Both the position numbers and the translations under genes were made by a program. Below the pieces are notes generated by a model that was not told the DNA's origin, did not search any database, and saw only the letters and a program-made list of their open reading frames with translations. A stretch of 64,000 nt of DNA from Gammaproteobacteria bacterium (GTDB lineage: Bacteria > Pseudomonadota > Gammaproteobacteria > Burkholderiales > Nitrosomonadaceae): the NCBI GenBank assembly GCA_030431985.1, contig JAUIIB010000008.1, forward strand, positions 1-64,000, given 5' to 3'. How positions within the stretch are numbered: the first letter of the stretch is position 1; every line of letters begins with the position of its first letter. Positions 9,625 through 18,342 of this stretch are shown piece by piece.

Positions 9625-12600
9625 TTATGTGCCTGTTTTAGCAGGTATCGTTGTTGTTTCAGCTTGAAGTAAATTCCTTTCGTCTGAACCTGCTATTCGT
9701 TTTATGTTTGTTGCGCGGTTAGGGCTGCGTCTTTCTTTCACTAAATTTGATCTATTACTATTACTCGCAGGCTTCATTGTTCCTTGTGCAAGCTTGAAAA
9801 TTGCTACAGAACTAACCAGAAGTTCAGATTGTGTAATCATGGACTCGGATGCAGCTGCGGCCTCTTCTACCAGAGCGGCATTTCGTTGGGTTACATCATC
9901 CATTTGAATGATTGCCTGATTGATTTCCTCGATACCGGAACCCTGTTCAGCTGAAGCACTTGACATGTCTGACATGATATCAGTGACGCGATTGACCGCC
10001 TGTACAATTTCCTCCATGGTGTTACCGGCCTGGTCGACTAATTCAGCGCCTGCATTGACTTTACTCACCGAGTTATTAATTAATTCCTTAATTTCTTTAG
10101 CGGCTTTTGCGGAACGTTGCGCCAAAGTACGAACCTCAGTGGCAACCACGGCAAAGCCGCGACCCTGCTCACCCGCTCGTGCGGCTTCTACTGCTGCGTT
10201 AAGAGCCAGAATATTGGTTTGGAAAGCAATACTATCGATGACGCTAATGATATCTACAATTTGTTCGGAGCTGTTTTTAATATCCGACATTGTTTCGACA
10301 ACTTGATTTACCACTGCGCCACCTCTTACTGCTACATTCTTAGCGCCGGCCGCAAGCTGATTGGCCTGCAGAGCATTTTCGGTATTTTTTCTTACAGTGG
10401 ATGTGAGTTCTTCCATCCCGGCAGCGGTTTCTTCGAGTGATGAGGCTTGTTTTTCTGTGCGAATCGATAAGTCGCTGTTGCCGGCCGAAATTTCTTTTAT
10501 AGAAGTAGACAGCGAATTTGTGCTGCTGTGAATGTTGCTAACAATATCAGCTAGCTTATCAACAGTCATATTCGTATCATTCTTTATTTTCTCAAATATT
10601 CCATTGTATTCATTGGTTATCTTTTCATTAAGATCACCATGGGCTAAAGCATTTAGGACTCGTTCGATATCATTGAAGGTTGCAGAGCAGTTTTGCAGTA
10701 ATTCATTAACGCCAGAACACAATGTTTTAATGATGCCTTCTTTGCCGACAAGCGATATTTGTTGTGTAAAATCACCTTCTTTAGCTAAGGCAATAACTGC
10801 GAGTGTTTGCTCTACTGATTCTTCAAGCATTTTGGCTGCTCTGACTTGTTCGGTGATGTCTGTTGCGTATTTTACAACCTTGAATGGCTCACCGTTCATG
10901 TCGAAAATCGGATTATAGCTGGCCTGAATCCATACTTCTTTTCCACGTGAACCGAAGCGTTTGTATTGACCGGCATCATATTCGCCGCTGCCGAGCTTTT
11001 TCCAGAATGCCTTATATTCTGCTGATCGACTATAAGTGGGCTCAACAAACATACTATGGTGTCGGCCTTTAACTTCATCAATTGTATAACCCAAAGCATT
11101 TAAAAAATTGTCGTTTGCTGTGATTATCGTCCCATCCAGATTGAACTCTATCACGGCATTTACTTTATTGACTGCATTCACCAATCCCTCATTTAGTGCC
11201 GATTGCATTTTATTAGTAGTAATATCAGTCGCGTATTTGACGACTTTGATCGGTTTTCCGTTAATATCAAAAATAGGATTGTAGCTGGCCTCAATCCACA
11301 CTTCTTTACCATTTTTACCGATACGCTTGTATCGACCGGTATCGTATTCACCACGAGAGAGTTTTTCCCAAAACATTTGATATTCGGAGCTCTGGGCATA
11401 CATGGGATCAACAAACATCCGGTGATGCTTGCCTTTGATTTCATCCAGTGAATAACCCAATGTATTTAGAAAGTTGCTGTTGGCTGTAATAATTGTGCCA
11501 TCAAGCTTAAATTCAATTACCGCTTGAGCTTTACTAATGGCATTGATTTGCCCTTCATGATCCGCAGCGCGTTCAGCTGCTTTTTCCAGATTGACCATCA
11601 TTTTCTTCAATGATCGAAACAGTTGTCCTGTTTCATTGGTGGATGTGTCTGTTATACGGCATTTGAAATTACCGGAAGCAACTGCGTCGGAAATTCTTAT
11701 GGCCTCACGCATGGGTTTGGTAATACTGCGTACGATGACGACTGACAATAGAATTGCTGCAGCTAAAGCAAGTAAGATGGCCCCATACATTAAATACATC
11801 GTGTGCTGCAAATTTCTTGCGCGTACGGTTAATATCTTGTTCAGGTTTTTAGTGGTGAGCGTATTAAATGCGTAAAGACTGTCAATAGTGCGTGTATATT
11901 CTTCAAAAAATTGGTCGGCTGGCAGTGTGAGTTCCTGTGCCTTGATCAGATTGTGATCAGTCATTCTTAAAATTCCATTAATTTGGGCTTTTAATTCATT
12001 ACTACTGTTTTCCAGAGAAGCCTTCATATTTATATCTGTACCTGTGGCTTTTTCTAGATGATGCGTCATTTCTCTAAAATATTCTTTTGCCCGACTGTTT
12101 AATCCAATCAACTTAATACGTCCTTCTGCAGAAAGAGAGCTTGATGTCAGATAACTTGTGCCTGCGGCGCGCATTTGCCCCAGATTTTCGGCCAATTTTG
12201 GCGCATCGATCATTGTCACATTAATCAACGAGAGGCTTGTAACCATCGAATCGAGAGAAAGCCCAAATTCGTCATGAATACGCTCACCAAATAACAATAA
12301 CTCATCAATAATTTGAGTGTGACGCGTAGTGCTTTCGGCGGCTGTAATTTGATAATTCATTACATCCTGTGTCATTAAACTCAACCGTTTTACATTTGTA
12401 CGCCAATTTTCGTTCATTTGTAAGGAAGCATTTGCTTCCATCAAACGCGTGTCCATTAATTTTATTGTTTGGTTCAGTTCCGTTTGTTTTATCGGTACGC
12501 GAATGGCTAAAGACTCATTACCACTCAGCATACCCACAGATAAATCCCTATGTTCCTGAGTCAGTTTAATTACATGATGTAGGGTAGTAATCGGCGCAAT

Positions 12601-12747
12601 GCCATTTTGTGATCTATCGGCAGCTTCGAATTTGGAAATGATTTCCATCATGTAGAGTGTAGTGGGTAGTACGGCAACACCTAACAATACAACACAAAGA
12701 ATAAGAAACTTTATCGGCAGCGTCATATTGTTAAGTTTAAACATCAT
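9625..12747 (-). CDS. Methyl-accepting chemotaxis protein with two tandem PAS domains
   Basis: This is a 1040-residue transmembrane chemoreceptor. Domains in order: TM1 at about 12-34, a periplasmic helical sensor at about 35-315, TM2 at about 318-340, HAMP at about 341-395, PAS 1 at about 403-515, PAS 2 at about 527-637, a HAMP-like linker at about 690-735, and the MCP signalling hairpin with [20 protein letters not shown]. The two PAS copies share long stretches ([39 protein letters not shown]) and look like a recent tandem duplication. AGGAG precedes two adjacent ATGs (12747 and 12744). No che genes lie nearby, so it must feed an array encoded elsewhere. Such cytoplasmic PAS pairs often sense redox or oxygen; the ligand is unknown. 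Confidence 0.94.
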   Translation of the reverse strand: MMFKLNNMTLPIKFLILCVVLLGVAVLPTTLYMMEIISKFEAADRSQNGIAPITTLHHVIKLTQEHRDLSVGMLSGNESLAIRVPIKQTELNQTIKLMDTRLMEANASLQMNENWRTNVKRLSLMTQDVMNYQITAAESTTRHTQIIDELLLFGERIHDEFGLSLDSMVTSLSLINVTMIDAPKLAENLGQMRAAGTSYLTSSSLSAEGRIKLIGLNSRAKEYFREMTHHLEKATGTDINMKASLENSSNELKAQINGILRMTDHNLIKAQELTLPADQFFEEYTRTIDSLYAFNTLTTKNLNKILTVRARNLQHTMYLMYGAILLALAAAILLSVVIVRSITKPMREAIRISDAVASGNFKCRITDTSTNETGQLFRSLKKMMVNLEKAAERAADHEGQINAISKAQAVIEFKLDGTIITANSNFLNTLGYSLDEIKGKHHRMFVDPMYAQSSEYQMFWEKLSRGEYDTGRYKRIGKNGKEVWIEASYNPIFDINGKPIKVVKYATDITTNKMQSALNEGLVNAVNKVNAVIEFNLDGTIITANDNFLNALGYTIDEVKGRHHSMFVEPTYSRSAEYKAFWKKLGSGEYDAGQYKRFGSRGKEVWIQASYNPIFDMNGEPFKVVKYATDITEQVRAAKMLEESVEQTLAVIALAKEGDFTQQISLVGKEGIIKTLCSGVNELLQNCSATFNDIERVLNALAHGDLNEKITNEYNGIFEKIKNDTNMTVDKLADIVSNIHSSTNSLSTSIKEISAGNSDLSIRTEKQASSLEETAAGMEELTSTVRKNTENALQANQLAAGAKNVAVRGGAVVNQVVETMSDIKNSSEQIVDIISVIDSIAFQTNILALNAAVEAARAGEQGRGFAVVATEVRTLAQRSAKAAKEIKELINNSVSKVNAGAELVDQAGNTMEEIVQAVNRVTDIMSDMSSASAEQGSGIEEINQAIIQMDDVTQRNAALVEEAAAASESMITQSELLVSSVAIFKLAQGTMKPASNSNRSNLVKERRSPNRATNIKRIAGSDERNLLQAETTTIPAKTGT

Positions 12748-12872
12748 TTGACTCCTTTTAGAGTGAGGTTGTTTGGGTTTTTACAGGATGGATTAAAAAT
12801 ATTAAATTTTAGCGAAAAAATATTGATTTATTGTATTGATAACAGATAAAAATTGTATCTATTTGTCCATAA

Positions 12873-13028
12873 TTATCTGACGACGTACAAGATCATATGC
12901 GCCAGCCCGGTTACCGGTTGCATGAACTTAAAGGCGACCTGTACGGATTTTATGACGTTGATGTTTCAGGAAACTGGCGTGTTGTGTTTCGGTTTAAGGG
13001 TGGTCAGGCGTCGGATATCTATCATTAA
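12873..13028 (+). pseudogene. higB: HigB-type toxin remnant (C-terminal half only)
   Basis: The frame ending at the TAA at 13026-13028 reads GYRLHELKGDLYGFYDV, then SGNWRVVFRFKGG, then ASDIYH. This is the C-terminal core of the RelE-superfamily HigB mRNA interferase (R-L-H-x-L-K-G, then W-R-V-x-F-x-F). A stop codon at 12870-12872 cuts the frame, so about the first 40 residues of a normal ~92-residue HigB are missing. An internal ATG at 12897 could at best give a 43-residue peptide. The stop lies 16 nt before higA, preserving the usual higBA order. The toxin is almost certainly inactive. Confidence 0.8.
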
Positions 13029-13044
13029 GATAAGGAGTTTACAT

Positions 13045-13332
13045 ATGCCCATGAAAAATTCACCGCATCCGGGCAAGCATGTTCGCATGAATTGTCTTGA
13101 GCCACTTAACCTGACGGTAATGCGCGCGGCCAAGGCATTGGGCGTCACGCAGCAGACACTCAATAATCTGGTGAATGAAAAAGCTGTGATTTCCCCGGAA
13201 ATGGCACTACGTTTGGAAAAAATGGGATGGGGTGTGGCCGACGGCTGGATGCGTTTGCAAATGGCTTATGATCTGAGCCGTGTACGGAAGCGTGAAGATG
13301 ACATTCATGTTCATCCTTTACCCCATCGTTAG
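13045..13332 (+). CDS. higA: HigA-family antitoxin / XRE helix-turn-helix regulator
   Basis: This is a 95-residue HigA-type antidote with an XRE helix-turn-helix: PGKHVRMNCLEPLNLTVMRA, ALGVTQQTLNNLVNEKAVI and SPEMALRLEKMGWGVADGW. AAGGAG at 13032-13037 is 8 nt before this ATG, so the longer open frame that reaches back to 12853 is not the gene. Normally HigA neutralises HigB and represses the higBA promoter. Here only the remnant of higB precedes it, so the antitoxin is solitary. It could still repress its own promoter or neutralise a HigB from another locus. Confidence 0.88.
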   Translation: MPMKNSPHPGKHVRMNCLEPLNLTVMRAAKALGVTQQTLNNLVNEKAVISPEMALRLEKMGWGVADGWMRLQMAYDLSRVRKREDDIHVHPLPHR

Positions 13333-13387
13333 GCCGGTGTTGTATAAGCCTGAGCTAGGCCCAGTTTTGTGGGCAAGTAGTCGTTGT

Positions 13388-13548
13388 AATAATTAGACTG
13401 CAATCAAAAAAAGAAGTAAGAAAAGAAGGTTAAAAGGACTAGAATCAGAATTCTATTGAATTTCAATGAGTTGATGATTTATCTTCTATCCTGTTCCAAA
13501 AATAGATTAAAATAATTCAATAATAACAATGGCGTATGAAGATGGTGC
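13388..13548 (+). repeat. Imperfect direct repeat, copy A
   Basis: About 160 bp that match copy B (14599-14746). The conserved start is AATAATTAGAC, the core at 13407-13480 runs from AGAAGTAAG through GGTTAAAAGGACTAGAA to GTTGA at about 85% identity by eye, and the end is AATAATTCAAT-AACAATGGC followed by TGGTGC. In copy B that TGGTGC is the CCA end of tRNA-Leu. Here the following 12 bases only partly resemble the tRNA. Together with the flanks this explains most of the 469-bp gene-free stretch 13333-13801; the rest (13549-13801) shows no gene I can support. Confidence 0.8.
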
Positions 13549-13801
13549 GCCTCCAAGGAGAGACCTTGAACCAATTATTCAGTGTTTTAGCGGATTGGGA
13601 AACCAATCTCAAGGGGTGTTTCGAAGAATCTACTGCATTTTCCTCGCTATATGAATTACCACCTGAGTATTCTCCAGATGTGTAATATAGGTTTCTGAAA
13701 TAAGTACCAACAAATGGACAATAAAATGATAAGGTTATACTCCGTATAATTCTGGAAACATCTTCAATTTTGTTGCTTACAATAAAAAGTAAGGAATAAA
13801 A

Positions 13802-14506
13802 ATGTTAGATTACGATACGCTTGATCATTTACCTGATTTGCCAGCAGATAATCCTGCGCCAGCATCATTAATTTTTAGGACATATGTTGAGAACGGCACG
13901 TTCCACGGTGTCTTTGATAACATTGCAGAATCTTATGCGGGTATATTCTTAACTGATCTAGCTTTTTTTGCTGCAAACAAAGGCGCGACGTATTCAGTTC
14001 TCAGTGAGAGCTTCTTTGACCCAGACCTCTTAAAAGTTTATGACCATCTAGGGAATGCAATTGCTGCAGATGAAGAAAATACGGTTATTGACCCCTCTCA
14101 TGCACTGAGACATGGTTTCTTCGATTTTCCTGATGCTTCCTATGATGTGGTTACTTTTGTTGCTCCATATACCGGTAAATATTTTGTTGATGCAGATTGG
14201 CAGCAGGGATCTACAACTGACGAACAACTAGTTTCTCTCAAAGTTTATGAAGATCTTGACACAATTCCAGCAAGCGATATAGATAGAATCTATGACTGGG
14301 GGGAGAGTCAATATACTGAGCTATTGCCAGAGCACCAAAGGTCTGTCGATAATGTATTCGGTTACTACGCTAGATTATATTCAAATGGTAATGCGCTGGG
14401 AGAAAAAAATGATAATCTATATTTCTATTCAGCAGAAACAGATCAAATAATCCTATTGGGGACAACATCAGATTTCATAGAAACTGCAGAGCTTGCTGGT
14501 TTTTAG
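13802..14506 (+). CDS. Hypothetical protein, two-part beta-rich; not recognised family
   Basis: An acidic 234-residue protein with no signal peptide or membrane segment. AAGGA at 13791-13795 supports the ATG. The N-terminal part (about 25-150) is a beta-sandwich-like region with a FRTYVENGTFHGVFDNIAES start and VVTFVAPYTGKYFVDADW, reminiscent of pre-peptidase C-terminal or calcium-dependent secreted domains. The C-terminal part (about 165-234) has the pattern DRIYDWGESQYTELLPEHQ, then GYYARLYSNGNALGE, then IILLGTTSDFIETAELAGF, which I believe recurs as an add-on module in other secreted proteobacterial proteins. Absence of a signal peptide could mean type I secretion or that this is a fragment. 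It lies between the two direct repeats and is the likely cargo of a small insertion. Confidence 0.75.
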   Translation: MLDYDTLDHLPDLPADNPAPASLIFRTYVENGTFHGVFDNIAESYAGIFLTDLAFFAANKGATYSVLSESFFDPDLLKVYDHLGNAIAADEENTVIDPSHALRHGFFDFPDASYDVVTFVAPYTGKYFVDADWQQGSTTDEQLVSLKVYEDLDTIPASDIDRIYDWGESQYTELLPEHQRSVDNVFGYYARLYSNGNALGEKNDNLYFYSAETDQIILLGTTSDFIETAELAGF

Positions 14507-14598
14507 CCTTGACTTGAAATAGAACGCAGACAACTCACGTGCCCCGTCAGTACAAAATACAGCTTTGATTTGGTTTTAAACGTAAAATCATCCGGTGA

Positions 14599-14746
14599 AA
14601 TAATTAGACAACTGTTAATAAAAGAAGTAAGAGAAGAAGGTTAAAAGGACTAGAACCATAATTCTATTATATTTCAGTGTGTTGACCTATTTTTCGTTTT
14701 TTATATAAAAATAATTCAATTAAAACAATGGCTTGATAAATGGTGC
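14599..14746 (+). repeat. Imperfect direct repeat, copy B, abutting tRNA-Leu
   Basis: This is the second copy of the ~150-bp repeat that also occurs at 13388-13548. It runs directly into the 3' CCA end of the minus-strand tRNA-Leu gene at 14741. Copies A and B are in the same orientation and bracket the unknown gene at 13802-14506, about 1.2 kb apart. The arrangement resembles attL/attR-type duplication at a tRNA gene, but no integrase is seen. Confidence 0.8.
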
Positions 14747-14828
14747 CCGGGGCCGGAGTCGAACCGGCACGAACGCAATGTTCGAGGGATTTTAAGTCCC
14801 TTGTGTCTACCAATTTCACCACCCGGGC
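14741..14828 (-). tRNA. tRNA-Leu (anticodon UAA)
   Basis: Read on the minus strand, the 88-nt gene starts GCCCGGGTGGTGAAATTGG and ends CCCGGGCACCA, with CCA encoded. The acceptor stem pairs GCCCGGG with CCCGGGC. The anticodon stem-loop GGGACTTAAAATCCC carries TAA, the long variable arm of class II tRNAs is present, and the T-loop reads GGTTCGACTCC. The downstream AT-rich region 14690-14740 is direct repeat copy B. Confidence 0.97.
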
Positions 14829-15087
14829 AATATTTTTTTACTTTTTTCTTGTGAATAATCGATCTTTGACTAGATCATTCAAATATAAAATTATAACCTG
14901 AAACCAAGCGCTGGAGTAAGGCTGATAATGAAATATATTTTTGTTGCACCGTAATATGGCAAACATTATTCGCTTGAGGACTGAAGGCAATGTTGTCGGC
15001 AACCGTATTCCGACGGTATTTATTATTTGATGAATTGGATCTGGTGAAGAACTACTTAAAGCAGTTATTGAACATTACGCAATAAAA
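14829..15087. other. Gene-free stretch with short inverted repeat
   Basis: No convincing gene. GTCGG (14995-14999) and CCGAC (15010-15014) form a short inverted repeat. The segment 15035-15080 has a codon-like pattern but is bounded by stops and may be a relic. A tRNA-Leu promoter is expected at the left end, upstream of 14828 on the minus strand. Confidence 0.4.
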
Positions 15088-15615
15088 TTAATGGTAGATA
15101 TCGGGGTGAGTGCCTGCTTTCAACGCTCGAATTGCTTCCTGACGGTTACTGACGATCTGTTTATACGGGCAGAATAGGTTTTTTGACAGTTCGCGCTGTG
15201 CATAAAATTGCCGGATGTAATCCAGGTGTTGCCATCGGGACAAGCCGGGTTCCGCCCATGTGCGGTCGGCACGTCCGATAGCATATAATTTACGTTCATT
15301 AGTTGTACAACGAATCCCTTCATAGCTGATATTTTTAGCTCCGTCTGGGGAGCGGGTGACCAATGTGAAGCGGATTACGCCATCGCGGCCGATTTTTATA
15401 GATTCACGGTCTATAGCGTGCTGATAGTTGGTCATTGGTCCTGCATCGAACTCTATTAAATTTTTTTCGTCAGGATAATCGGGTAATTGGGATAATTGCT
15501 CAAACCAATTCTTTTCAGTATCAAACTCATCTCGAAATTCTTTTGAGGCACATGCAGTGAGTAGCACCCAAATGGAGAGCGATATTACAAATGTTACGAT
15601 ACGTGCGGATGTCAT
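15088..15615 (-). CDS. CNP1-like family lipoprotein
   Basis: A 175-residue predicted lipoprotein: the signal ends in the lipobox LLTACA, so Cys22 would be lipidated. The domain shows the pattern of the CNP1-like family (PF08750) known from Neisseria and other betaproteobacteria: DAGPMTNYQHAIDRESIKIG, IRFTLVTRSPDGAKNISYEG, and IRCTTNERKLYAIGR. Its function is unknown. The start codon overlaps the DUF3501 stop by 4 nt, so it is the last gene of the rubrerythrin operon. Confidence 0.85.
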   Translation of the reverse strand: MTSARIVTFVISLSIWVLLTACASKEFRDEFDTEKNWFEQLSQLPDYPDEKNLIEFDAGPMTNYQHAIDRESIKIGRDGVIRFTLVTRSPDGAKNISYEGIRCTTNERKLYAIGRADRTWAEPGLSRWQHLDYIRQFYAQRELSKNLFCPYKQIVSNRQEAIRALKAGTHPDIYH

Positions 15616-16205
15616 GAGTCAACAACCAGATCATTGGTTAATGATGTCCGGCAATTGTCATTCACCTTATCTATAACGGCTTGATAGGCTGGGTGGTCTA
15701 CGCCCATAGATAAATTCTCTTTTTGGTGCAAGGCGCGAATCATCTCTGTTGTTAACTCAAATCGAAGAAAATGTACAGACGATGTTTTGTCGTCATTTTC
15801 ACGGTCGAGATCTTCGTCCGCGATTGCATAAACAGTCGGAAATGAGCCAACTTTTACCCAGACTTTATCCTCAATACCAACCATTTTTGACAAATGAGCA
15901 GCACGTTCGGCCGGGTCGGGGTATTCAATCATCATGGTGGCTTTCCAGTTGCTGCCATCCGGTACCAATGACAGGTAAGTTTCCAATTCATGAATGATTT
16001 CTTCTTCTTGAAAGATACGTTCAACGTGTAACATTTCCTGTATTTGATAACGGATGGTGGTTTCATCCTCAAAAAGCAGTGTAATGTGTTCACCCAGAGG
16101 AATTTTGCGCATTTTTTTGTGCGCCATGACTTCTTTACGCTTCTCTTTTCGTATTTTGGCGTAATCTTCTAGTGATAATAAACTGTTGCGAGTAATTTTA
16201 GTCAT
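15612..16205 (-). CDS. DUF3501 family protein
   Basis: A cytoplasmic protein of 197 residues from a family of unknown function that I know to recur beside rubrerythrin and CCG-domain Fe-S oxidoreductase genes. Visible features are SLLSLEDYAKIRKEKRKEV near the N-terminus, a basic-acidic helix, FEDETTIRYQIQEMLHVERI in the middle, and FLRFELTTEMIRAL near the end. I chose the ATG at 16205; the open frame reaches a TTG at 16232. It is translationally coupled to the lipoprotein downstream and begins 45 nt after the Fe-S gene. Confidence 0.87.
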   Translation of the reverse strand: MTKITRNSLLSLEDYAKIRKEKRKEVMAHKKMRKIPLGEHITLLFEDETTIRYQIQEMLHVERIFQEEEIIHELETYLSLVPDGSNWKATMMIEYPDPAERAAHLSKMVGIEDKVWVKVGSFPTVYAIADEDLDRENDDKTSSVHFLRFELTTEMIRALHQKENLSMGVDHPAYQAVIDKVNDNCRTSLTNDLVVDS

Positions 16206-16250
16206 TGCTTTTAACCAATATAAATTCGGCAATATTTGATATCTAACTAT

Positions 16251-17603
16251 TTATTCGTTGCTATTATTTGAAGGTTCTTCATAGGCCAGACGCAATAGAG
16301 AAATTGGGTGCATATTTTTCGCAGTATTTTCAGTACCGATACCTTGTTCAATATGGCGTGCGGCAATCGGACAATCAGAGCTAATGTAATCGGGTTTTGA
16401 AACTGCCATTTGCCTGAAAACAGGCCGGCCTATTTTCATTGAGTCGGCAAAATATTCACTTTTGACACCCCATGTACCGTCATGTCCTGAACAACGCTCT
16501 ACAATACTGATTTCTGTTCCGGGAATAAGTTTCAAGACAGCGTGGGTTTTTTTTCCGATATTTTGAACACGTTGATGGCATGGGATGTGATAGGCGATTT
16601 TACCCAGCTGTGTTTTAAAATCCGTTTTGAGTAGCTGATCCTGGTGTCTTAACATCAAATATTCAAAAGGATCGTACATGGCTGCAGCAACAGCTTGAAC
16701 CGCTTTATCATCGGGAAATAGCAACGGTAGCTCTTGTTTGTACATCAGCGTGCATGATGGTATTGCCGATAAAATTGCGTAACCGTCATCGGCCAGTTCC
16801 ATTAAGTAAGGAATGTTTTCATTCTTGAGTTGCTCGACTGTTTCAAGATCGCCGAGTTCCAGCTTTGGCATACCACAACATGCTTCTTTTTCAACAAGTA
16901 TCGTAGGTATTTCATTATGGCTGAGTATTTTTAGTAAATCATGCCCTATACCGGGTTCTGAATAATTGATATAGCACGTTGCATAAATGGCTGCCTTGCC
17001 TGGTGTTCGCTCGCCATTTTTGATCTCGAATTCATCATGCGTTTGAGCGGCGGTTCGAAATTTGTTAGTGGTAAACTCAGGTAATGTTCGATCAGCGTGG
17101 ATACCAAGTACATTATCCATAACTTTGCGTGCAGCCGGTGTTTTGTTCAGTGTGTTAACGGTTTGAACAATGCCAGGAGTTGTTGCAATTTTCCCGACCA
17201 TATCAGTATTTGATAATAATTTATCGCGAAAACCAGCGCCTTTGGTTTTGAATTTGACGGCTTTAGCACGTAGCATTAGATGTGGAAAGTCAACGTTCCA
17301 TTCATGTGGCGGTACGTAGGGGCACTTGGTCATGAAACACATGTCGCATAGAAAACAGTGATCAACAACTTCCCAAAATTTGTTTTTATCTACGCCGTCG
17401 AGTTCACCGGTTTCACCATCGTCAATTAAATCAAATAAACGTGGAAAGGTGGTGCACAGATTGACGCATCGCCGACAACCATGGCAAATATCAAAGACAC
17501 GCTCCATTTCATTAAGAAGACTGTCCTCATTATAAAATTCAATATTTTTCCAATCGATGGGATTTCTCTTGGGTGCTTCCAGACTGCCTTCACGTTTTGA
17601 CAT
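16251..17603 (-). CDS. CCG-domain Fe-S oxidoreductase (GlpC/HdrD-like)
   Basis: A 450-residue iron-sulfur protein. Two [4Fe-4S] ferredoxin-type motifs are visible: C40-x2-C43-x2-C46-x3-C50, and C83-x2-C86-x2-C89-x3-C94-P. Two CCG (cysteine-rich) domains follow: one around CYINYSEPG ... EACCGMPKLE, the other around IPCHQRVQNIG ... VERCSGHDGTWG, where the usual CCG is CSG. Such proteins shuttle electrons between quinones, flavoproteins or heterodisulfides and small acceptors. Its place directly after rubrerythrin suggests it reduces that protein, which lacks its own rubredoxin domain. The electron source is unknown. Confidence 0.88.
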   Translation of the reverse strand: MSKREGSLEAPKRNPIDWKNIEFYNEDSLLNEMERVFDICHGCRRCVNLCTTFPRLFDLIDDGETGELDGVDKNKFWEVVDHCFLCDMCFMTKCPYVPPHEWNVDFPHLMLRAKAVKFKTKGAGFRDKLLSNTDMVGKIATTPGIVQTVNTLNKTPAARKVMDNVLGIHADRTLPEFTTNKFRTAAQTHDEFEIKNGERTPGKAAIYATCYINYSEPGIGHDLLKILSHNEIPTILVEKEACCGMPKLELGDLETVEQLKNENIPYLMELADDGYAILSAIPSCTLMYKQELPLLFPDDKAVQAVAAAMYDPFEYLMLRHQDQLLKTDFKTQLGKIAYHIPCHQRVQNIGKKTHAVLKLIPGTEISIVERCSGHDGTWGVKSEYFADSMKIGRPVFRQMAVSKPDYISSDCPIAARHIEQGIGTENTAKNMHPISLLRLAYEEPSNNSNE

Positions 17604-17638
17604 AACTAGATGGAGTAGAGATGAATAGAGAGAAATGG

Positions 17639-17660
17639 GGATGGAGTTGACACTCCATCC
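17639..17660 (-). promoter_or_regulatory. Intercistronic hairpin between rubrerythrin and Fe-S gene
   Basis: A perfect 9-bp stem, GGATGGAGT / ACTCCATCC with a 4-nt loop, lies 11 nt past the rubrerythrin stop. No U-run follows on the minus strand, so it more likely stabilises or processes the rubrerythrin message, or attenuates read-through, than fully terminates it. This would let rubrerythrin be made in excess over the downstream genes. Confidence 0.6.
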
Positions 17661-17670
17661 TTAATTTTGA

Positions 17671-18090
17671 TTAGTCGGCCAAACCGTCAAGTGCTCGTTG
17701 AAAGCGGTTGGCGTGTGAGCGTTCCGCCTTGGCTAGTGTTTCGAACCAGTCGGCAATTTCATCAAATCCTTCATCTCGCGCAGACTTTGCCATGCCCGGA
17801 TACATATCGGTATACTCGTGTGTTTCTCCTGCAATTGCTGTTTTCAAATTATCGCGAGTGGACCCGAAAGTTAGTCCCGTAGCCGGATCACCACATGATT
17901 CTAAGTATTCCAGATGGCCGTGGGCATGTCCTGTTTCTCCCTCTGCTGTAGAACGGAATACGGTTGCAACATCATTTTGGCCTTCGACATCGGCTTTGGC
18001 TGCAAAGTATAAATAGCGGCGATTTGCTTGTGATTCACCTGCAAATGCTGCTTTCAAATTACTTTCGGTTTTAGATCCTTTGAGTTCCAT
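17671..18090 (-). CDS. rbr: Rubrerythrin (no rubredoxin domain)
   Basis: A 139-residue ferritin-like diiron protein that reduces hydrogen peroxide in the cytoplasm. The metal-binding Glu/His pattern is visible in [49 protein letters not shown] and [17 protein letters not shown]. The usual C-terminal rubredoxin domain with two CxxC motifs is absent, so it needs an outside electron donor, plausibly the Fe-S oxidoreductase encoded next. AAGGAG sits 8 nt before the ATG. First gene of a four-gene minus-strand operon with the Fe-S protein, DUF3501 and the CNP1-like lipoprotein. Confidence 0.93.
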   Translation of the reverse strand: MELKGSKTESNLKAAFAGESQANRRYLYFAAKADVEGQNDVATVFRSTAEGETGHAHGHLEYLESCGDPATGLTFGSTRDNLKTAIAGETHEYTDMYPGMAKSARDEGFDEIADWFETLAKAERSHANRFQRALDGLAD

Positions 18091-18121
18091 AGTGCTTTCT
18101 CCTTGATAAAATAAGTGAATA

Positions 18122-18148
18122 TTTTAATACCACTAACAGTGGTTAAAA
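18122..18148 (-). promoter_or_regulatory. Inverted repeat upstream of rubrerythrin
   Basis: The sequence TTTTAA-TA-CCACT-AAC-AGTGG-TTAAAA forms two arms of 11 paired bases with a 2-nt bulge, 32-58 nt upstream of the rubrerythrin start. Position and symmetry suit an operator or 5'UTR hairpin controlling the rbr operon. The regulator is unknown. Confidence 0.5.
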
Positions 18149-18342
18149 TTTATAGATTATTATGAATAATTGAGTGCTGTGTTTAGTAAAGCATCACTAC
18201 CCATTATAGATGATTAGACTGCTTTTTGAATGCCAGAGTTTAATTGTTCAACATGTTAATAATACTTTTTCTGGACATCTGGAGATCCAAATATAAGCAT
18301 CTTTTCAGAATGCAGCCCCTATCAAATGGTCAATTTGCCGGT

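Noticed and set aside
9704-10306. Plus-strand open frames opposite the chemoreceptor
   Set aside because: They mirror the conserved MCP signalling domain on the other strand and have no ribosome site.
12853-13044. N-terminal extension of the HigA frame back to 12853
   Set aside because: It reads low-complexity residues out of frame with the HigB remnant, and a clear AAGGAG supports the ATG at 13045.
13529-13654. 41-codon frame inside repeat copy A
   Set aside because: The other repeat copy has no equivalent frame and no ribosome site is seen.
14994-15080. Possible gene relic between tRNA-Leu and the CNP1-like gene
   Set aside because: Short coding-like segments with stops in all frames and no recognisable protein.
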